A DNA stretch of 64,000 nucleotides from Holdemania sp. Marseille-P2844. GTDB taxonomy: Bacteria > Bacillota_I > Bacilli_A > Erysipelotrichales > Erysipelotrichaceae. Below are positions 27,928 through 36,709 of the stretch, piece by piece (positions within the stretch are counted from its first letter, which is position 1; every line of letters begins with the position of its first letter). Location: positions 601,848 through 665,847 of the forward strand of contig NZ_LT635451.1 in the NCBI RefSeq assembly GCF_900120005.1. The letters are read 5' to 3'. Made by a program: the position numbers and the translations under genes. The notes beneath the pieces are model-generated. The model saw only the letters and a list, made by a program, of their open reading frames with translations. It did no database searches and had not been told where the DNA came from.

Positions 27928-29010
27928 TCAGGATTGGCCCATTCCCCGCTTATGATTCAGGTAGGCGCGATTATGCAGATAAGAAGCGTCGGCTGGCTTC
28001 AGGGCGCCCGCCTTCTCGTTAGCCTGCCAGGCTTCATCCCATTTCTGCATCTGATCATAGCAGCAGCACAGCCAGATCCAGGGAATATAGCCATAGCAGT
28101 CGAGATTCACAAAACCACCCCGATCCAAGGGCAAAGGTAGTGTTGTTGCCAGCTTGTACCAGAAAACAGCACATTCCCAATTTTTTTCCAGATAGAAATA
28201 ACGTCCCAGTCCGCAGCAGATTTCTCCGCGCGGAGGTGCATAACGCAGGGCCTGGATCAGACTTGAAAATTCTTTTTGCCTTTGCTTTAAGGCGTGCCAG
28301 CAGCGGGCCATGCTCAAACAGGCGTCAATCTTATTTTCTGACCAGCCGGCAGGATCGTTCAGGAACATTTCGTATTCTGCCAAAGCTTCTTCATAGCGCT
28401 GATGATCAGCCAGTTCCCGCGCGTAATAGTACCGCTGGCGGATATCCAACGTGCCCGCCTGTTTTAATTTTTCCAAAATCCGCAGATTACGCTGCGGATC
28501 TGCACAATGCACCTTATGATGTTCGATGGCGATATCACTGACATAACGACGAGGAACAAAGGGGATTGTTTCATGCACCGCGCCTTGCCAACGCAGATGT
28601 GCACCGCGCCGGATCAGGCGTTCCCGAGGAAAGCTGAACGTGGGCCGGCCTTCGCTGTCAAAGGCTGTCCGATACTGCATGACGACCATATCGCAGCGCT
28701 CGTCTAGCGTTTGTTTCAGCGCAAGCAGTTTTTCAAGCTGATCCGCAGGCACGATGTCATCCGCATCCAGCCAGAGAATAAAATCCTGACTGGCCTGATC
28801 AAAGGAATAATTCCGGGCTGCCGCAAAATCATCTATCCAGGGAAAATCATAAATTTCTGCCTGATGACGAGCGGCAATCGCACGGGTTTGATCGGTCGAG
28901 CCTGTATCCACAATAATCATTTCATCCACGGCTTTTGCAACGCTGCTTAAACAGCGATCCAAAACGTCTTCTTCATTTTTAACGATCATACACAAACTGA
29001 TTGTAATCAT
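27928..29010 (-). CDS. Family-2 glycosyltransferase with TPR-like C-terminus
   Basis: 360 residues. The GT-A domain is clear: ISLCMIVKNEEDVLDRCLSS, MIIVDTGSTDQTR, FPWIDDFAAARNYSF, FILWLDADD (DxD metal site) and WQGAVHETI. The C-terminal ~150 residues are helical with repeats such as RYYYARELADHQRYEEALAEYEMFL and PRGEICCGLGRYFYLEKNWECAVFWYKLA, resembling TPR units. SunS-like protein glycosyltransferases share this layout. It lies 102 bp downstream of a collagen-like gene, so attachment of sugars to the threonine-rich collagen-like proteins is the natural hypothesis. AAGGAG precedes the ATG. Confidence 0.88.
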   Translation of the reverse strand: MITISLCMIVKNEEDVLDRCLSSVAKAVDEMIIVDTGSTDQTRAIAARHQAEIYDFPWIDDFAAARNYSFDQASQDFILWLDADDIVPADQLEKLLALKQTLDERCDMVVMQYRTAFDSEGRPTFSFPRERLIRRGAHLRWQGAVHETIPFVPRRYVSDIAIEHHKVHCADPQRNLRILEKLKQAGTLDIRQRYYYARELADHQRYEEALAEYEMFLNDPAGWSENKIDACLSMARCWHALKQRQKEFSSLIQALRYAPPRGEICCGLGRYFYLEKNWECAVFWYKLATTLPLPLDRGGFVNLDCYGYIPWIWLCCCYDQMQKWDEAWQANEKAGALKPADASYLHNRAYLNHKRGMGQS

Positions 29011-29112
29011 ACCTGATCTCCTTTTCTATCCTCACTCTCCTACCCCATGTCATTCGCAGCGCGTTGTGGTTCAACATGAACGCAACGGACAAGGGGTGTC
29101 GGCCTTTGTGCG

Positions 29113-30390
29113 TCAGCTTTGAGTTCTGCGTAATTTTACAATGGTCATTGTCAGCGTGCATTCCGTGACGGTTTGGGCAGCGTTGAACGTCAGCGTAAAT
29201 GAAGTTGAGGCCGGGACGTCGATGATCATGGATACCGCGCCGAAAGCACTGGATCGTTCGAGGGCCGTCATAAAATAAATACCGAATTCAATGTGTGCCG
29301 CATTGTTATAAAACGGAGTTACCTGGATAAAAGTCGGCGCCATCGTCAACGCTGAAACTTGATAATCAATTTTATAAAAACCGGCGGCCAGCGTCACCCG
29401 TGTCGGTTCGCTCAACGTAATGTTGCCGGTCGGATCCGCGATCGACTGACTCATTGGAATCAGCGCACCGTTAGCAAACTGCGCACCGAAGTTTACAAAC
29501 GAAGCAAAAATATCATCGGGAATAGGCCCTGCCGGACCAGTAGGGCCGGGATTTCCGGTTGCGCCAGTTTCGCCGGGAGCCCCTGTTGGTCCTGTGGGAC
29601 CTGGTATTCCCTGAGGACCTGTCGGCCCCGTCGCTCCCGTTACTCCGGAGAGACCTTGCGGACCCGTTATTCCAGGATTGCCCATCGGTCCCTGAATACC
29701 CTGAGGACCGGCAGGACCCGTTGGGCCGGGTAGACCGACAGGCCCTGGATTGCCTTGAGGACCCGTCGGGCCTGTATTTCCCATTGCACCGGCTGGGCCA
29801 GGAATTCCCTGCGGTCCGGGATTCCCTGTTGGTCCTGTTGCCCCGGTAAGTCCTTGTATCCCCTGAGGACCCGTTGGGCTGGGTAGACCGACAGGCCCTG
29901 GATTGCCTTGAGGACCCGTCGGGCCTGTATTTCCCATTGCACCGGCTTGGCCAGGAATTCCCTGCGGTCCGGGATTCCCTGTTGGTCCTGTTGCCCCGGT
30001 AAGTCCTTGTATCCCTTGAGGGCCTGTCGGGCCAGGAATTCCCTGCGGTCCGGGATTGCCAGTCGGTCCTGTTGCCCCGATAAGCCCTTGTATCCCCTGA
30101 GGGCCTGTCGGGCCGGGAATACCCTGTGGGCCAAGAGGGCCTTGAGGACCTGCAGGTCCCGGTCTTCCCGGAATACCTTGTTCTCCCTGCGGACCGGCTG
30201 GACCTCTTTCTCCTTCCGGTCCCGGCATTCCCGGATATCCCTGCGGTCCACGTTCACCGCGCGGACCGACGGGACCCGGACATCCCCGCGGCCCCCTAGG
30301 TCCTCGAGGCCCCGGGCAGCAGCCGGAACATTCGCAAGAATGATTCTGATTATCCCAATCCAGAGATGAAGCATAATCTCTGTTTTTCAT
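29113..30390 (-). CDS. Collagen-like spore-surface-type protein (shorter paralog)
   Basis: About 425 residues. A short N-terminal region ([18 protein letters not shown], then Cys-rich CECSGCC) precedes roughly 85 Gly-X-Y triplets from residue ~28 to 288, with many GPQ, GPT and GAT units. The C-terminal ~130 residues (from [14 protein letters not shown]) form a beta-rich globular domain of the BclA/C1q-like kind. Threonine in the Y position offers glycosylation sites. There is no classical signal peptide, as in exosporium proteins assembled in the mother cell. The start at 30390 has AAGGTG six bases upstream. A 153-bp tandem repeat lies inside the collagen region. Confidence 0.9.
   Translation of the reverse strand: MKNRDYASSLDWDNQNHSCECSGCCPGPRGPRGPRGCPGPVGPRGERGPQGYPGMPGPEGERGPAGPQGEQGIPGRPGPAGPQGPLGPQGIPGPTGPQGIQGLIGATGPTGNPGPQGIPGPTGPQGIQGLTGATGPTGNPGPQGIPGQAGAMGNTGPTGPQGNPGPVGLPSPTGPQGIQGLTGATGPTGNPGPQGIPGPAGAMGNTGPTGPQGNPGPVGLPGPTGPAGPQGIQGPMGNPGITGPQGLSGVTGATGPTGPQGIPGPTGPTGAPGETGATGNPGPTGPAGPIPDDIFASFVNFGAQFANGALIPMSQSIADPTGNITLSEPTRVTLAAGFYKIDYQVSALTMAPTFIQVTPFYNNAAHIEFGIYFMTALERSSAFGAVSMIIDVPASTSFTLTFNAAQTVTECTLTMTIVKLRRTQS
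29731..30036 (-). repeat. 153-bp tandem duplication inside the collagen region
   Basis: Two near-identical 153-base units (29731-29883 and 29884-30036) encode 51 residues, or 17 Gly-X-Y triplets, running through [19 protein letters not shown] and [19 protein letters not shown]. They differ at a few positions. Repeat slippage would change filament length without breaking frame. Confidence 0.8.
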
Positions 30391-30417
30391 TTGCGTCACC
30401 TTCTTTCGATCACCGTC

Positions 30418-30425
30418 ATTCTATG
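30418..30425 (-). promoter_or_regulatory. Candidate sporulation-sigma -10 element of the shorter collagen gene
   Basis: CATAGAAT on the minus strand, 27 bases before the chosen start, fits the CATAnnnT pattern of mother-cell sigma factors (SigK or SigE). No convincing -35 element was found. The longer collagen gene has CATAGTAT at 32479-32486. Confidence 0.4.
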
Positions 30426-30473
30426 TTTTTAATGCGGAACCGGCTTTGTGTCAGCCTAACACAAATCTGTTTT

Positions 30474-30520
30474 TTCAAAAAAACAGCCGGCTGTCAGTGA
30501 AGGCTGACAGACCGGTTGTT
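30474..30520 (-). terminator. Terminator of the longer collagen-like gene
   Basis: On the minus strand an extended stem (ACA-CCGG-CTGTCAG pairing with CTGACAG-CCGG-TGT, with small bulges) is followed by seven T residues. It separates the two collagen genes. Confidence 0.88.
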
Positions 30521-30598
30521 TATAAAGCACCTGAAATCAAATTTATCTTCCCGTTTTATTCTTCAAGCAAAAGCTTAACGATACTCAAAACTTATTAT

Positions 30599-32437
30599 TT
30601 ATTCTTCTTCTACAAAGTCCAAATCCAGTTTCTTTACGGTTAACGTCGCCGCTACGCCAACGCCCAGCGTCAAATTTAAAGCATAAGGCGCATAAACGAT
30701 CAGTTCCAGGACATCCCCGGCAAACAGTTGCTCAATGACGCTGCCAGAATAAATGGATTCTACCCCAACAGCCAATAAATGCGTTACCTCCGTACTGTCA
30801 ATCGGAGCTCCATTTCGTCTTACTTCAAGCGAAACTTCAGTACCTAAAGAAGAAGAGCCATTGAACATATAGTTGATCTCATAAATACCTGAATGTTCGA
30901 TTGTTAAGCTATCCGCCATTCCGGTTCCCACACCATTGATCGGCATCAGCAGAGGGAGCGGAATTCTTTCAGGCACATTCGGATTTAAGAATAATGTCTG
31001 TTCCGTCTTGTTATAGCGTCCGCCATAATAAAGCAGACCGCCGCCCCCGCCTGCACCGGTGGCACCCGTTGGACCGGTTGGACCCATTTCCCCATCGGCC
31101 CCAGTTGGACCGGTTGGACCCATCGCCCCATCTGCGCCCGTTGGACCGATTGGACCAGGTTCTCCTGCTAATCCCTGAGCACCATCAGCGCCAGTTGCAC
31201 CGGTAGCTCCAGTTGCGCCTGTAGCTCCCGTAGCGCCAGTCGGACCCGTTGGACCCGTCGCACCGGTTGGACCTGTAGGGCCGATTGGACCCGTAGCGCC
31301 TGTCGCACCGCCGGCTCCGATATTGCCAGTGGCCCCAGTTGGACCGATTGGGCCCGTCGGACCGGTGATGCCTTGAATACCTGAAGGACCCGTAGCACCT
31401 GTGGCTCCCGTAGCACCGGTCGGACCCGTTGGGCCGATTGGACCGGTTGGTCCCGTCGGCCCTGTAATACCTTGAATACCAGAAGGACCTGTCACGCCAG
31501 TAGCTCCCGTAGCGCCAGTCGGACCCGTTGGGCCGATTGGACCGATCGGACCGGTGACGCCAATAAATCCTTGTGGTCCCTGCGGACCGGTGGCGCCAAC
31601 AGGACCTGCGACGCCTTGCGGACCCGTGGCACCGGTAACGCCGGCAAACCCTTGCGGACCTTGCGGACCGGTTGCCCCCGTCGGGCCGATTGGGCCGGTT
31701 GGACCTGTCGCACCGGTAACGCCTGCGAGACCCTGAGGACCTTGTGGTCCTTGCGGGCCTTGAGCTCCGGTATTTCCCATCGGGCCTTGAATTCCCTGCG
31801 GGCCTTGCGGACCCGTGGCTCCGGCGGCTCCGGTTGGACCGGTTGGACCCACAGGCCCCTGAATTCCCGGATTTCCCATTGGACCTTGCGGCCCTGTCGG
31901 ACCGGTTGCCCCGGTAAATCCTCGCGGACCCTGAGGACCCATGGGGCCAGTTGCCCCCGTATCCCCAGGAATTCCCTGCGGACCTTGGGCGCCGATCGGG
32001 CCCTGAGCTCCTGTCGATCCCCGCGATCCTGTCGGGCCTGGAATTCCCTGGAATCCCCGTGGACCCTGAGGACCGGTTGCTCCTGTATTGCCAGGGCGTC
32101 CCATCGGTCCCGGCTCTCCCTGCGGACCCTGAGGACCCGGATATCCCCGCGGACCGATCGGACCTCGGGCTCCGGTTACCCCTTGAGGACCGATTGGCCC
32201 AGGTTCACCTTGCGGACCTTCTGGTCCCCGGCAGCCACGAGGGCCCTGCGGACCCTGGGGACCCGGACAGCCCCGCGGACCCATCGGGCCCTGTTCGCCA
32301 CGACAGCCTCGCGGACCTTGCGGACCGGTTGGGCCGGTGCAGCAGCACCCCGGACGCGGCGGACGGCAGGAACGAGCATCTTCTTCCTCCTGCCAGTCGA
32401 TTGGGCTTGAGGCATAATGTCTTCGATCATCGTTCAT
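30599..32437 (-). CDS. Collagen-like spore-surface-type protein (longer paralog)
   Basis: About 612 residues. The N-terminus [20 protein letters not shown] shares an ASS-(x)-DW motif with the shorter paralog and is followed by [12 protein letters not shown]. About 145 Gly-X-Y triplets run to residue ~475, with [13 protein letters not shown] blocks near the end. The C-terminal ~130 residues (from [13 protein letters not shown]) are a BclA-like beta domain, different from that of the paralog except for the [11 protein letters not shown]-type strand. AGGTG lies six bases before the ATG at 32437; GTG at 32446 overlaps that site. Surface location on the spore is inferred from family and genome context. 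Confidence 0.9.
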   Translation of the reverse strand: MNDDRRHYASSPIDWQEEEDARSCRPPRPGCCCTGPTGPQGPRGCRGEQGPMGPRGCPGPQGPQGPRGCRGPEGPQGEPGPIGPQGVTGARGPIGPRGYPGPQGPQGEPGPMGRPGNTGATGPQGPRGFQGIPGPTGSRGSTGAQGPIGAQGPQGIPGDTGATGPMGPQGPRGFTGATGPTGPQGPMGNPGIQGPVGPTGPTGAAGATGPQGPQGIQGPMGNTGAQGPQGPQGPQGLAGVTGATGPTGPIGPTGATGPQGPQGFAGVTGATGPQGVAGPVGATGPQGPQGFIGVTGPIGPIGPTGPTGATGATGVTGPSGIQGITGPTGPTGPIGPTGPTGATGATGATGPSGIQGITGPTGPIGPTGATGNIGAGGATGATGPIGPTGPTGATGPTGPTGATGATGATGATGATGADGAQGLAGEPGPIGPTGADGAMGPTGPTGADGEMGPTGPTGATGAGGGGGLLYYGGRYNKTEQTLFLNPNVPERIPLPLLMPINGVGTGMADSLTIEHSGIYEINYMFNGSSSLGTEVSLEVRRNGAPIDSTEVTHLLAVGVESIYSGSVIEQLFAGDVLELIVYAPYALNLTLGVGVAATLTVKKLDLDFVEEE

Positions 32438-32455
32438 CATCTTCACCTGCTTTCA

Positions 32456-32486
32456 GAATGAGAGTTCTCATTCAACCCATACTATG
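32456..32486 (-). promoter_or_regulatory. Candidate promoter and palindrome upstream of the longer collagen gene
   Basis: CATAGTAT at 32479-32486 fits a SigK/SigE -10. Between it and the gene lies a perfect palindrome GAATGAGA-GT-TCTCATTC at 32456-32473, which could be an operator or a stabilising 5' hairpin. Confidence 0.4.
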
Positions 32487-32863
32487 GCAATTCTTTCCCG
32501 TTCCTTTGACGCCGGCCCAGCCGAAGCTGGAAATTCGATATCTTTTTTCTAACAGTGTGCCGATTTAGGCTAAAAACGCAGGTTCATTCCCTATGAAAAA
32601 TATTCAGTTTATTTCGCAGACATAACCACATGCTTATAAGCTTTCCTGCATCCACCTTCAGTTTGTTGCGGGTAAATCTGCTTGATATTTTAAAACGATA
32701 AGGATGGAATTTACTTTTTCCATGTTGTCTACAATAAACGGCTTCCGTCATTGATCTGACAATTTTTTCTCTATATTGCCGCTGGCTGTCGGGCCTCCTT
32801 TCTATATTGGAGAGGATTTACCAACACTTTAAACTCTGCAGCTGCGCGCAGGGGACAGAGTAT
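32487..32863. other. Intergenic stretch between the collagen gene and purB
   Basis: No supported gene, RNA or repeat was recognised. The sequence is AT-rich with several T runs. It presumably carries the remaining upstream promoter elements of the collagen gene. Confidence 0.5.
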
Positions 32864-32900
32864 AAAAAAACCTGGATTCTCTGTTTTCAAGATCCAGGTT
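32864..32900 (-). terminator. Terminator of purC-purF-purB
   Basis: A nine-base-pair stem AACCTGGAT/ATCCAGGTT with a 14-base loop is followed by a T run on the minus strand, 28 bases after the purB stop. Confidence 0.93.
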
Positions 32901-32928
32901 TCAAATTCAATTCATTTTCACTACAAGC

Positions 32929-34224
32929 TTAAAGCAGACCGACACGTTTGAAAATATCATCGACATGTTTCAGATGATAGGCCGGATTGAAGCAGTCGTC
33001 AATTTCAGCCTTGCTTAACAACGCCGTTACCCGCGGTTCCGCTTCCATTAACGAACGAAAATCAATTTTCTCATTCCAGGATTTATTCGCGTTCGGCTGG
33101 ACCAGGTCATAAGCCTCCTCCCGCGACATTCCCTTTTCAATCAACGTCAGCATAAACCGCTGTGAGAAGATCACGCCGTAGGTCTTATAAATGTTCTCGC
33201 GCATGTTGTCTTCAAACACCGTCAGCGTGTCAATGATCCGCGTAAACCGGTTGAGCATGTAGTCGAGCAGTTCCGTTGCATCCGGCGCGATGATCCGCTC
33301 GGCGCTGGAATGCGAGATATCCCGCTCATGCCACAATGCGACATCCTCGTAGCTGCTGATCATGTAACCGCGTAAAATCCGGGCACAGCCGCACATGTTT
33401 TCCGAACCGATCGGATTGTGCTTATGCGGCATCGCACTGGAGCCCTTCTGTCCCTTGTTGAAGTATTCCTCCACTTCACGGACTTCCGTGCGCTGCAAAT
33501 GCCGGATCTCCGTCGCCATTTTCTCGATCGAGGTTGCGATCAGAGCCAGCGTCGCAAAATACTGCGCATGCCGATCGCGCTGCAGCACCTGTGTCGAAAT
33601 TTTCGCCGAATGAATCCCCAGCTTTTCACAGACATAATCCTGAACAAACGGCGGGGTGTTGGCAAACGTACCGACGGCGCCGGAAATCTTCCCGGTTTCC
33701 ACCATTGCCGCCGCTTCCTCAAACCGCTGCAGGTTGCGGTTCATTTCTTCAAACCAGAGCGCGAATTTCAAGCCGAAAGTCGTAATTTCCGCATGGACGC
33801 CATGGGTTCGGCCCATCATGATCGTATCCTTATATCGCAGCGCTTTTTCCTTCAGAACATCCTGAAACCGATGCAGATCTTTCCGCAGAATTTCATTGGC
33901 CTGTTTATACAGATAGCCATAAGCGGTGTCGACGACGTCGGTGGAGGTCAGCCCGTAATGTACCCACTTCCGTTCCTCACCCAGCGATTCGGAAACCGCC
34001 CGAGTAAACGCCACGACGTCATGTTTGGTTTCACTTTCAATTTCATAGATCCGGTCGATGTCAAACGAGGCGTTCTGCCACAGCTTCGCCACGTCCTCCG
34101 CCGGGATTTCACCCAGCTGACTCCAGGCCTCGCATGCCAGCAGCTCGACTTTCAGCCACGCGCCGAACTTGCTCTCCTCATTCCAGATCGCCCGCATTTC
34201 AGGACGGGAATAACGGTCTAACAT
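32929..34224 (-). CDS. purB: Adenylosuccinate lyase
   Basis: 431 residues, usual length. It cleaves SAICAR to AICAR and adenylosuccinate to AMP, releasing fumarate. Motifs of the fumarase/aspartase superfamily are present: [16 protein letters not shown] (catalytic His region), TSTDVVDTA, and the flexible signature loop [23 protein letters not shown] containing the catalytic Ser. AGGAGG precedes the ATG. It follows purF by 13 bp as the last gene of the riboswitch-controlled operon. Confidence 0.97.
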   Translation of the reverse strand: MLDRYSRPEMRAIWNEESKFGAWLKVELLACEAWSQLGEIPAEDVAKLWQNASFDIDRIYEIESETKHDVVAFTRAVSESLGEERKWVHYGLTSTDVVDTAYGYLYKQANEILRKDLHRFQDVLKEKALRYKDTIMMGRTHGVHAEITTFGLKFALWFEEMNRNLQRFEEAAAMVETGKISGAVGTFANTPPFVQDYVCEKLGIHSAKISTQVLQRDRHAQYFATLALIATSIEKMATEIRHLQRTEVREVEEYFNKGQKGSSAMPHKHNPIGSENMCGCARILRGYMISSYEDVALWHERDISHSSAERIIAPDATELLDYMLNRFTRIIDTLTVFEDNMRENIYKTYGVIFSQRFMLTLIEKGMSREEAYDLVQPNANKSWNEKIDFRSLMEAEPRVTALLSKAEIDDCFNPAYHLKHVDDIFKRVGLL

Positions 34225-34237
34225 AACACTCCTCCTT

Positions 34238-35641
34238 TTATTTCTGCTTAATCACTTTTTGGAAACTGAACAGCGCGGTCGGATACTGGCCGCTGAAGCA
34301 TGAGACGCACAGATCCCGCGTCGGGATGGCCTCGCGCATCTGTTCAATCGTCATGAATTTCAGCGAATCGGCATTGATGTAAGTACACAGCTCGTCCACA
34401 TTCATCCGCGCGCTGATCAATTCTTCATACGTCGAAGTGTCGACGCCGTAGAAGCATGGACTGCTGAAAGGCGCGGAGGCGATCCGCACATGCACTTCCG
34501 TTGCCCCGGCATCCTTTAACAGCTGGACAATCCGGCGGGATGTCGTACCGCGCACGATCGAATCGTCGACCATGACGACACGCTTGCCGCTGACGATGCT
34601 GCTGATCGCACTCAGCTTCATGCGCACGCCGCGTTCACGCTGTTTCTGGGTCGGCTGAATGAAGGTCCGGCCAACATACCGGTTTTTGATCAAACCGATT
34701 TCATACGGCAGACCGCTGGCTTCGCTGTAGCCGATCGCGGCCGAGAGGCTGGAATCCGGCACACCGATGACGATATCCGCTTCGACGTCATCGCTCTTGG
34801 CCAGAAGCATCCCCGCGTGACGGCGGCTGGTATGGACGTTGATGCCCTCGATGCTGCTGTCCGGACGGGCGAAATAAATGTATTCCATCGCGCACATTTT
34901 GTGCTGAACTTGATCTGTATAATGAAAGCTCTTAACGCCGTCGCTGGCGATTCTTACGACTTCGCCCGGTTCGATATCGCGGATGAATTTCGCGCCGACG
35001 ATATCAAATGCGCAGGTTTCCGAGCTGATGCAGTAGCCATCCTCAAGGAATGCCAGCGACAGCGGCCGCAGACCGTTCTTGTCGCGGACCGCATACATGC
35101 AGTCCTTGGTCATGATGATGAACGCGAACGCCCCTTCCATCTTGCGGCAGGCGCCCATGATCTTCTCAACGAACGTTCCCGCTTCCCGCTGGATCAGATG
35201 CAGCATGATCTCGCTGTCGCTGCTGCCCTGGAAGATGCTGCCCAGATTTTCCAGTTCTTCTTTCAATTCGCTGGCGTTGACAATCTGCCCGTTATGCACG
35301 GCCCCGAAATGCCCGGTATGTGCGCGGACCATGATCGGCTGCACGTTTTCGATCTCATTGCCGCCGTCGGTCGAATACCGGACATGGCCGATCGCATGGA
35401 TGCCGTCCATCTTGTTGATCGTTTCAGTGTTGAACACTTCCGTGATCAGGCCCTTGCCCTTGATGCACTTGATGTTCTGTCCGTCGCTGGTCGCAATCCC
35501 GGCCGCTTCCTGACCGCGATGCTGCAGCGCGTGCAGGCCAAAGTAGGACAGCGAGGCGGCCGAGCTGACATGATATACGCCGAACACGCCGCATTCCTCA
35601 TGGATCTTACCGTTTAAAAAATATTCGTTTTCCATTTTCAT
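34238..35641 (-). CDS. purF: Amidophosphoribosyltransferase
   Basis: About 467 residues. It converts PRPP and glutamine to phosphoribosylamine, the first committed step of purine synthesis. A short propeptide precedes the nucleophile Cys in [11 protein letters not shown], as in Bacillus-type enzymes with self-cleavage. The glutaminase part shows [16 protein letters not shown] and [10 protein letters not shown]; the phosphoribosyltransferase part has [19 protein letters not shown]-terminal [10 protein letters not shown] is consistent with a structural iron-sulfur ligand. ATG at 35641 overlaps the purC stop as ATGA; an earlier GTG at 35656 lacks a ribosome site. Confidence 0.97.
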   Translation of the reverse strand: MKMENEYFLNGKIHEECGVFGVYHVSSAASLSYFGLHALQHRGQEAAGIATSDGQNIKCIKGKGLITEVFNTETINKMDGIHAIGHVRYSTDGGNEIENVQPIMVRAHTGHFGAVHNGQIVNASELKEELENLGSIFQGSSDSEIMLHLIQREAGTFVEKIMGACRKMEGAFAFIIMTKDCMYAVRDKNGLRPLSLAFLEDGYCISSETCAFDIVGAKFIRDIEPGEVVRIASDGVKSFHYTDQVQHKMCAMEYIYFARPDSSIEGINVHTSRRHAGMLLAKSDDVEADIVIGVPDSSLSAAIGYSEASGLPYEIGLIKNRYVGRTFIQPTQKQRERGVRMKLSAISSIVSGKRVVMVDDSIVRGTTSRRIVQLLKDAGATEVHVRIASAPFSSPCFYGVDTSTYEELISARMNVDELCTYINADSLKFMTIEQMREAIPTRDLCVSCFSGQYPTALFSFQKVIKQK

Positions 35642-36360
35642 TTTGTCTTCACCCACTGGCTCAAACGGCCGTATATCTCCTCATAAGCGCCGATGACGTC
35701 GCCCATATCTCTTCTGAAACGATCCTTATCCAGTTTTCTGTCCGTGCCTTTTTCCCAGAACCGGCAGGTATCCGGCGAAATTTCATCCGCCAGCAATATC
35801 CGTCCTTCGCTGTCCTTGCCGAATTCCAGTTTGAAGTCGATCAAGCGGACGTTGATCTGATCGAAAATTTCTTTCAGAACTTCGTTGACCTGCGCGGTGA
35901 TCGCATAGATCTGGTCCAGCTCCCCGCGCGTCGCAAAACCCAGACCGACGGCATGGGTATCGTTGATCATCGGATCACCCAGCTCGTCGTTTTTATAACA
36001 GATTTCATAGACCGGCGTTTTCAGCACAGTCCCCTCTTCAATTCCAAATTTCTTTGCCATACTTCCGGCAACGACGTTGCGGACGATGACTTCCAGCGGA
36101 ACGATACTGACTTTCTTACACAGCTGATCCCGATCGTTCAGCGTTTCTACCCAATGCGTCGCAATTCCACGGTGATTCAGTTCGCGAAACAAGATCGTCG
36201 TGATTTTGTTGTTGAGCACGCCTTTGTTGCTGATGCTGTCCTTCTTCAATCCGTTAAACGCTGTCGCGTCATCCTTGTAATGGATGATCACCCGCTCTGG
36301 ATCATCGGTAGCATAGACCTGCTTGGCCTTGCCTTCGTACATCATTTCCTGCTTTTCCAT
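35638..36360 (-). CDS. purC: SAICAR synthetase
   Basis: About 240 residues. It ligates aspartate to CAIR with ATP. Conserved segments are [31 protein letters not shown] at the N-terminus, [50 protein letters not shown] in the catalytic core. GGAAGG lies seven bases before the ATG at 36360. It is the first structural gene after a leader with a purine riboswitch, leader peptide and terminator, and it overlaps purF. Confidence 0.97.
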   Translation of the reverse strand: MEKQEMMYEGKAKQVYATDDPERVIIHYKDDATAFNGLKKDSISNKGVLNNKITTILFRELNHRGIATHWVETLNDRDQLCKKVSIVPLEVIVRNVVAGSMAKKFGIEEGTVLKTPVYEICYKNDELGDPMINDTHAVGLGFATRGELDQIYAITAQVNEVLKEIFDQINVRLIDFKLEFGKDSEGRILLADEISPDTCRFWEKGTDRKLDKDRFRRDMGDVIGAYEEIYGRLSQWVKTK

Positions 36361-36400
36361 GCAATATCCTTCCTTTTCTCTCAATTACCCTCGCCAAAAT

Positions 36401-36426
36401 AAAAAACATATTGTATCCACAATATG
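36401..36426 (-). terminator. Leader terminator upstream of purC
   Basis: A perfect eight-base-pair stem CATATTGT/ACAATATG with a GGAT loop is followed by six T residues on the minus strand. It lies 41 bases before the purC start and 13 bases after the stop of a leader peptide, so it is likely an attenuator. Confidence 0.9.
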
Positions 36427-36439
36427 CACTGAAAAACTC

Positions 36440-36511
36440 CTAAAATGAAGTCTGCGCCTGATTCGGTCCTTTCTTCATAAAGAGTTCCTCCTTTAGGGTC
36501 AACCTCGGCAT
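36440..36511 (-). CDS. Leader peptide of the pur operon (12 or 23 residues)
   Basis: A small frame reads MKKGPNQAQTSF then TAG, from ATG at 36476-36478. AAAGGAGG lies eight bases upstream, one of the best ribosome sites in the window. The same frame extends upstream to another ATG at 36511 (MPRLTLKEELF before the second Met), but that start has a badly spaced site. The stop is 13 bases before the attenuator stem. The peptide contains two Gln and one Asn. A ribosome paused here would lie against the terminator. Confidence 0.6.
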   Translation of the reverse strand: MPRLTLKEELFMKKGPNQAQTSF

Positions 36512-36549
36512 TCACCTTGACTGCTCATTTATAAAAATGGGGGAAAAGG

Positions 36550-36619
36550 TTACTTGTAGTCCACACATAGGCCAGTGGGTAGATACGTGTCAGCCGAAAT
36601 TTGACACCTATACAAGTAA
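36550..36619 (-). promoter_or_regulatory. Purine (guanine-type) riboswitch aptamer
   Basis: Seventy bases on the minus strand fold like the purine aptamer. P1 is a perfect nine-pair stem TTACTTGTA/TACAAGTAA. P2 is GTGTCA/TGACAC. J2/3 contains TATCTACC, matching the conserved UNUCUACC. J3/1 is ACTA, with C at the ligand-pairing position as in guanine binders. The P2 loop ends in GG and the P3 loop has CCTAT, allowing the loop-loop contact. P3 is short with mismatches, so a 2'-deoxyguanosine-type variant is not excluded. Confidence 0.75.
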
Positions 36620-36652
36620 TGCAAACCTGACTGCTATCAGATTTACAGGTAT

Positions 36653-36681
36653 ATAATACACTTCTTCCCCTTGCTTGACAA
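36653..36681 (-). promoter_or_regulatory. SigA promoter of purC-purF-purB
   Basis: TTGTCA, a 17-base spacer and TATTAT on the minus strand, about 34 bases upstream of the riboswitch P1. Confidence 0.8.
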
Positions 36682-36709
36682 TGATTTTTTAAGCTTTTTT
36701 TTAAGGATT

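Noticed and set aside
31472-32410. Long plus-strand open frames across the collagen genes
   Set aside because: They are mirror readings of the Gly-X-Y repeats, with biased Arg/Thr/Leu content and no ribosome site.
33418-34221. Plus-strand open frame of 267 codons across purB
   Set aside because: It is antisense to a clear purB gene and has no recognisable motif.
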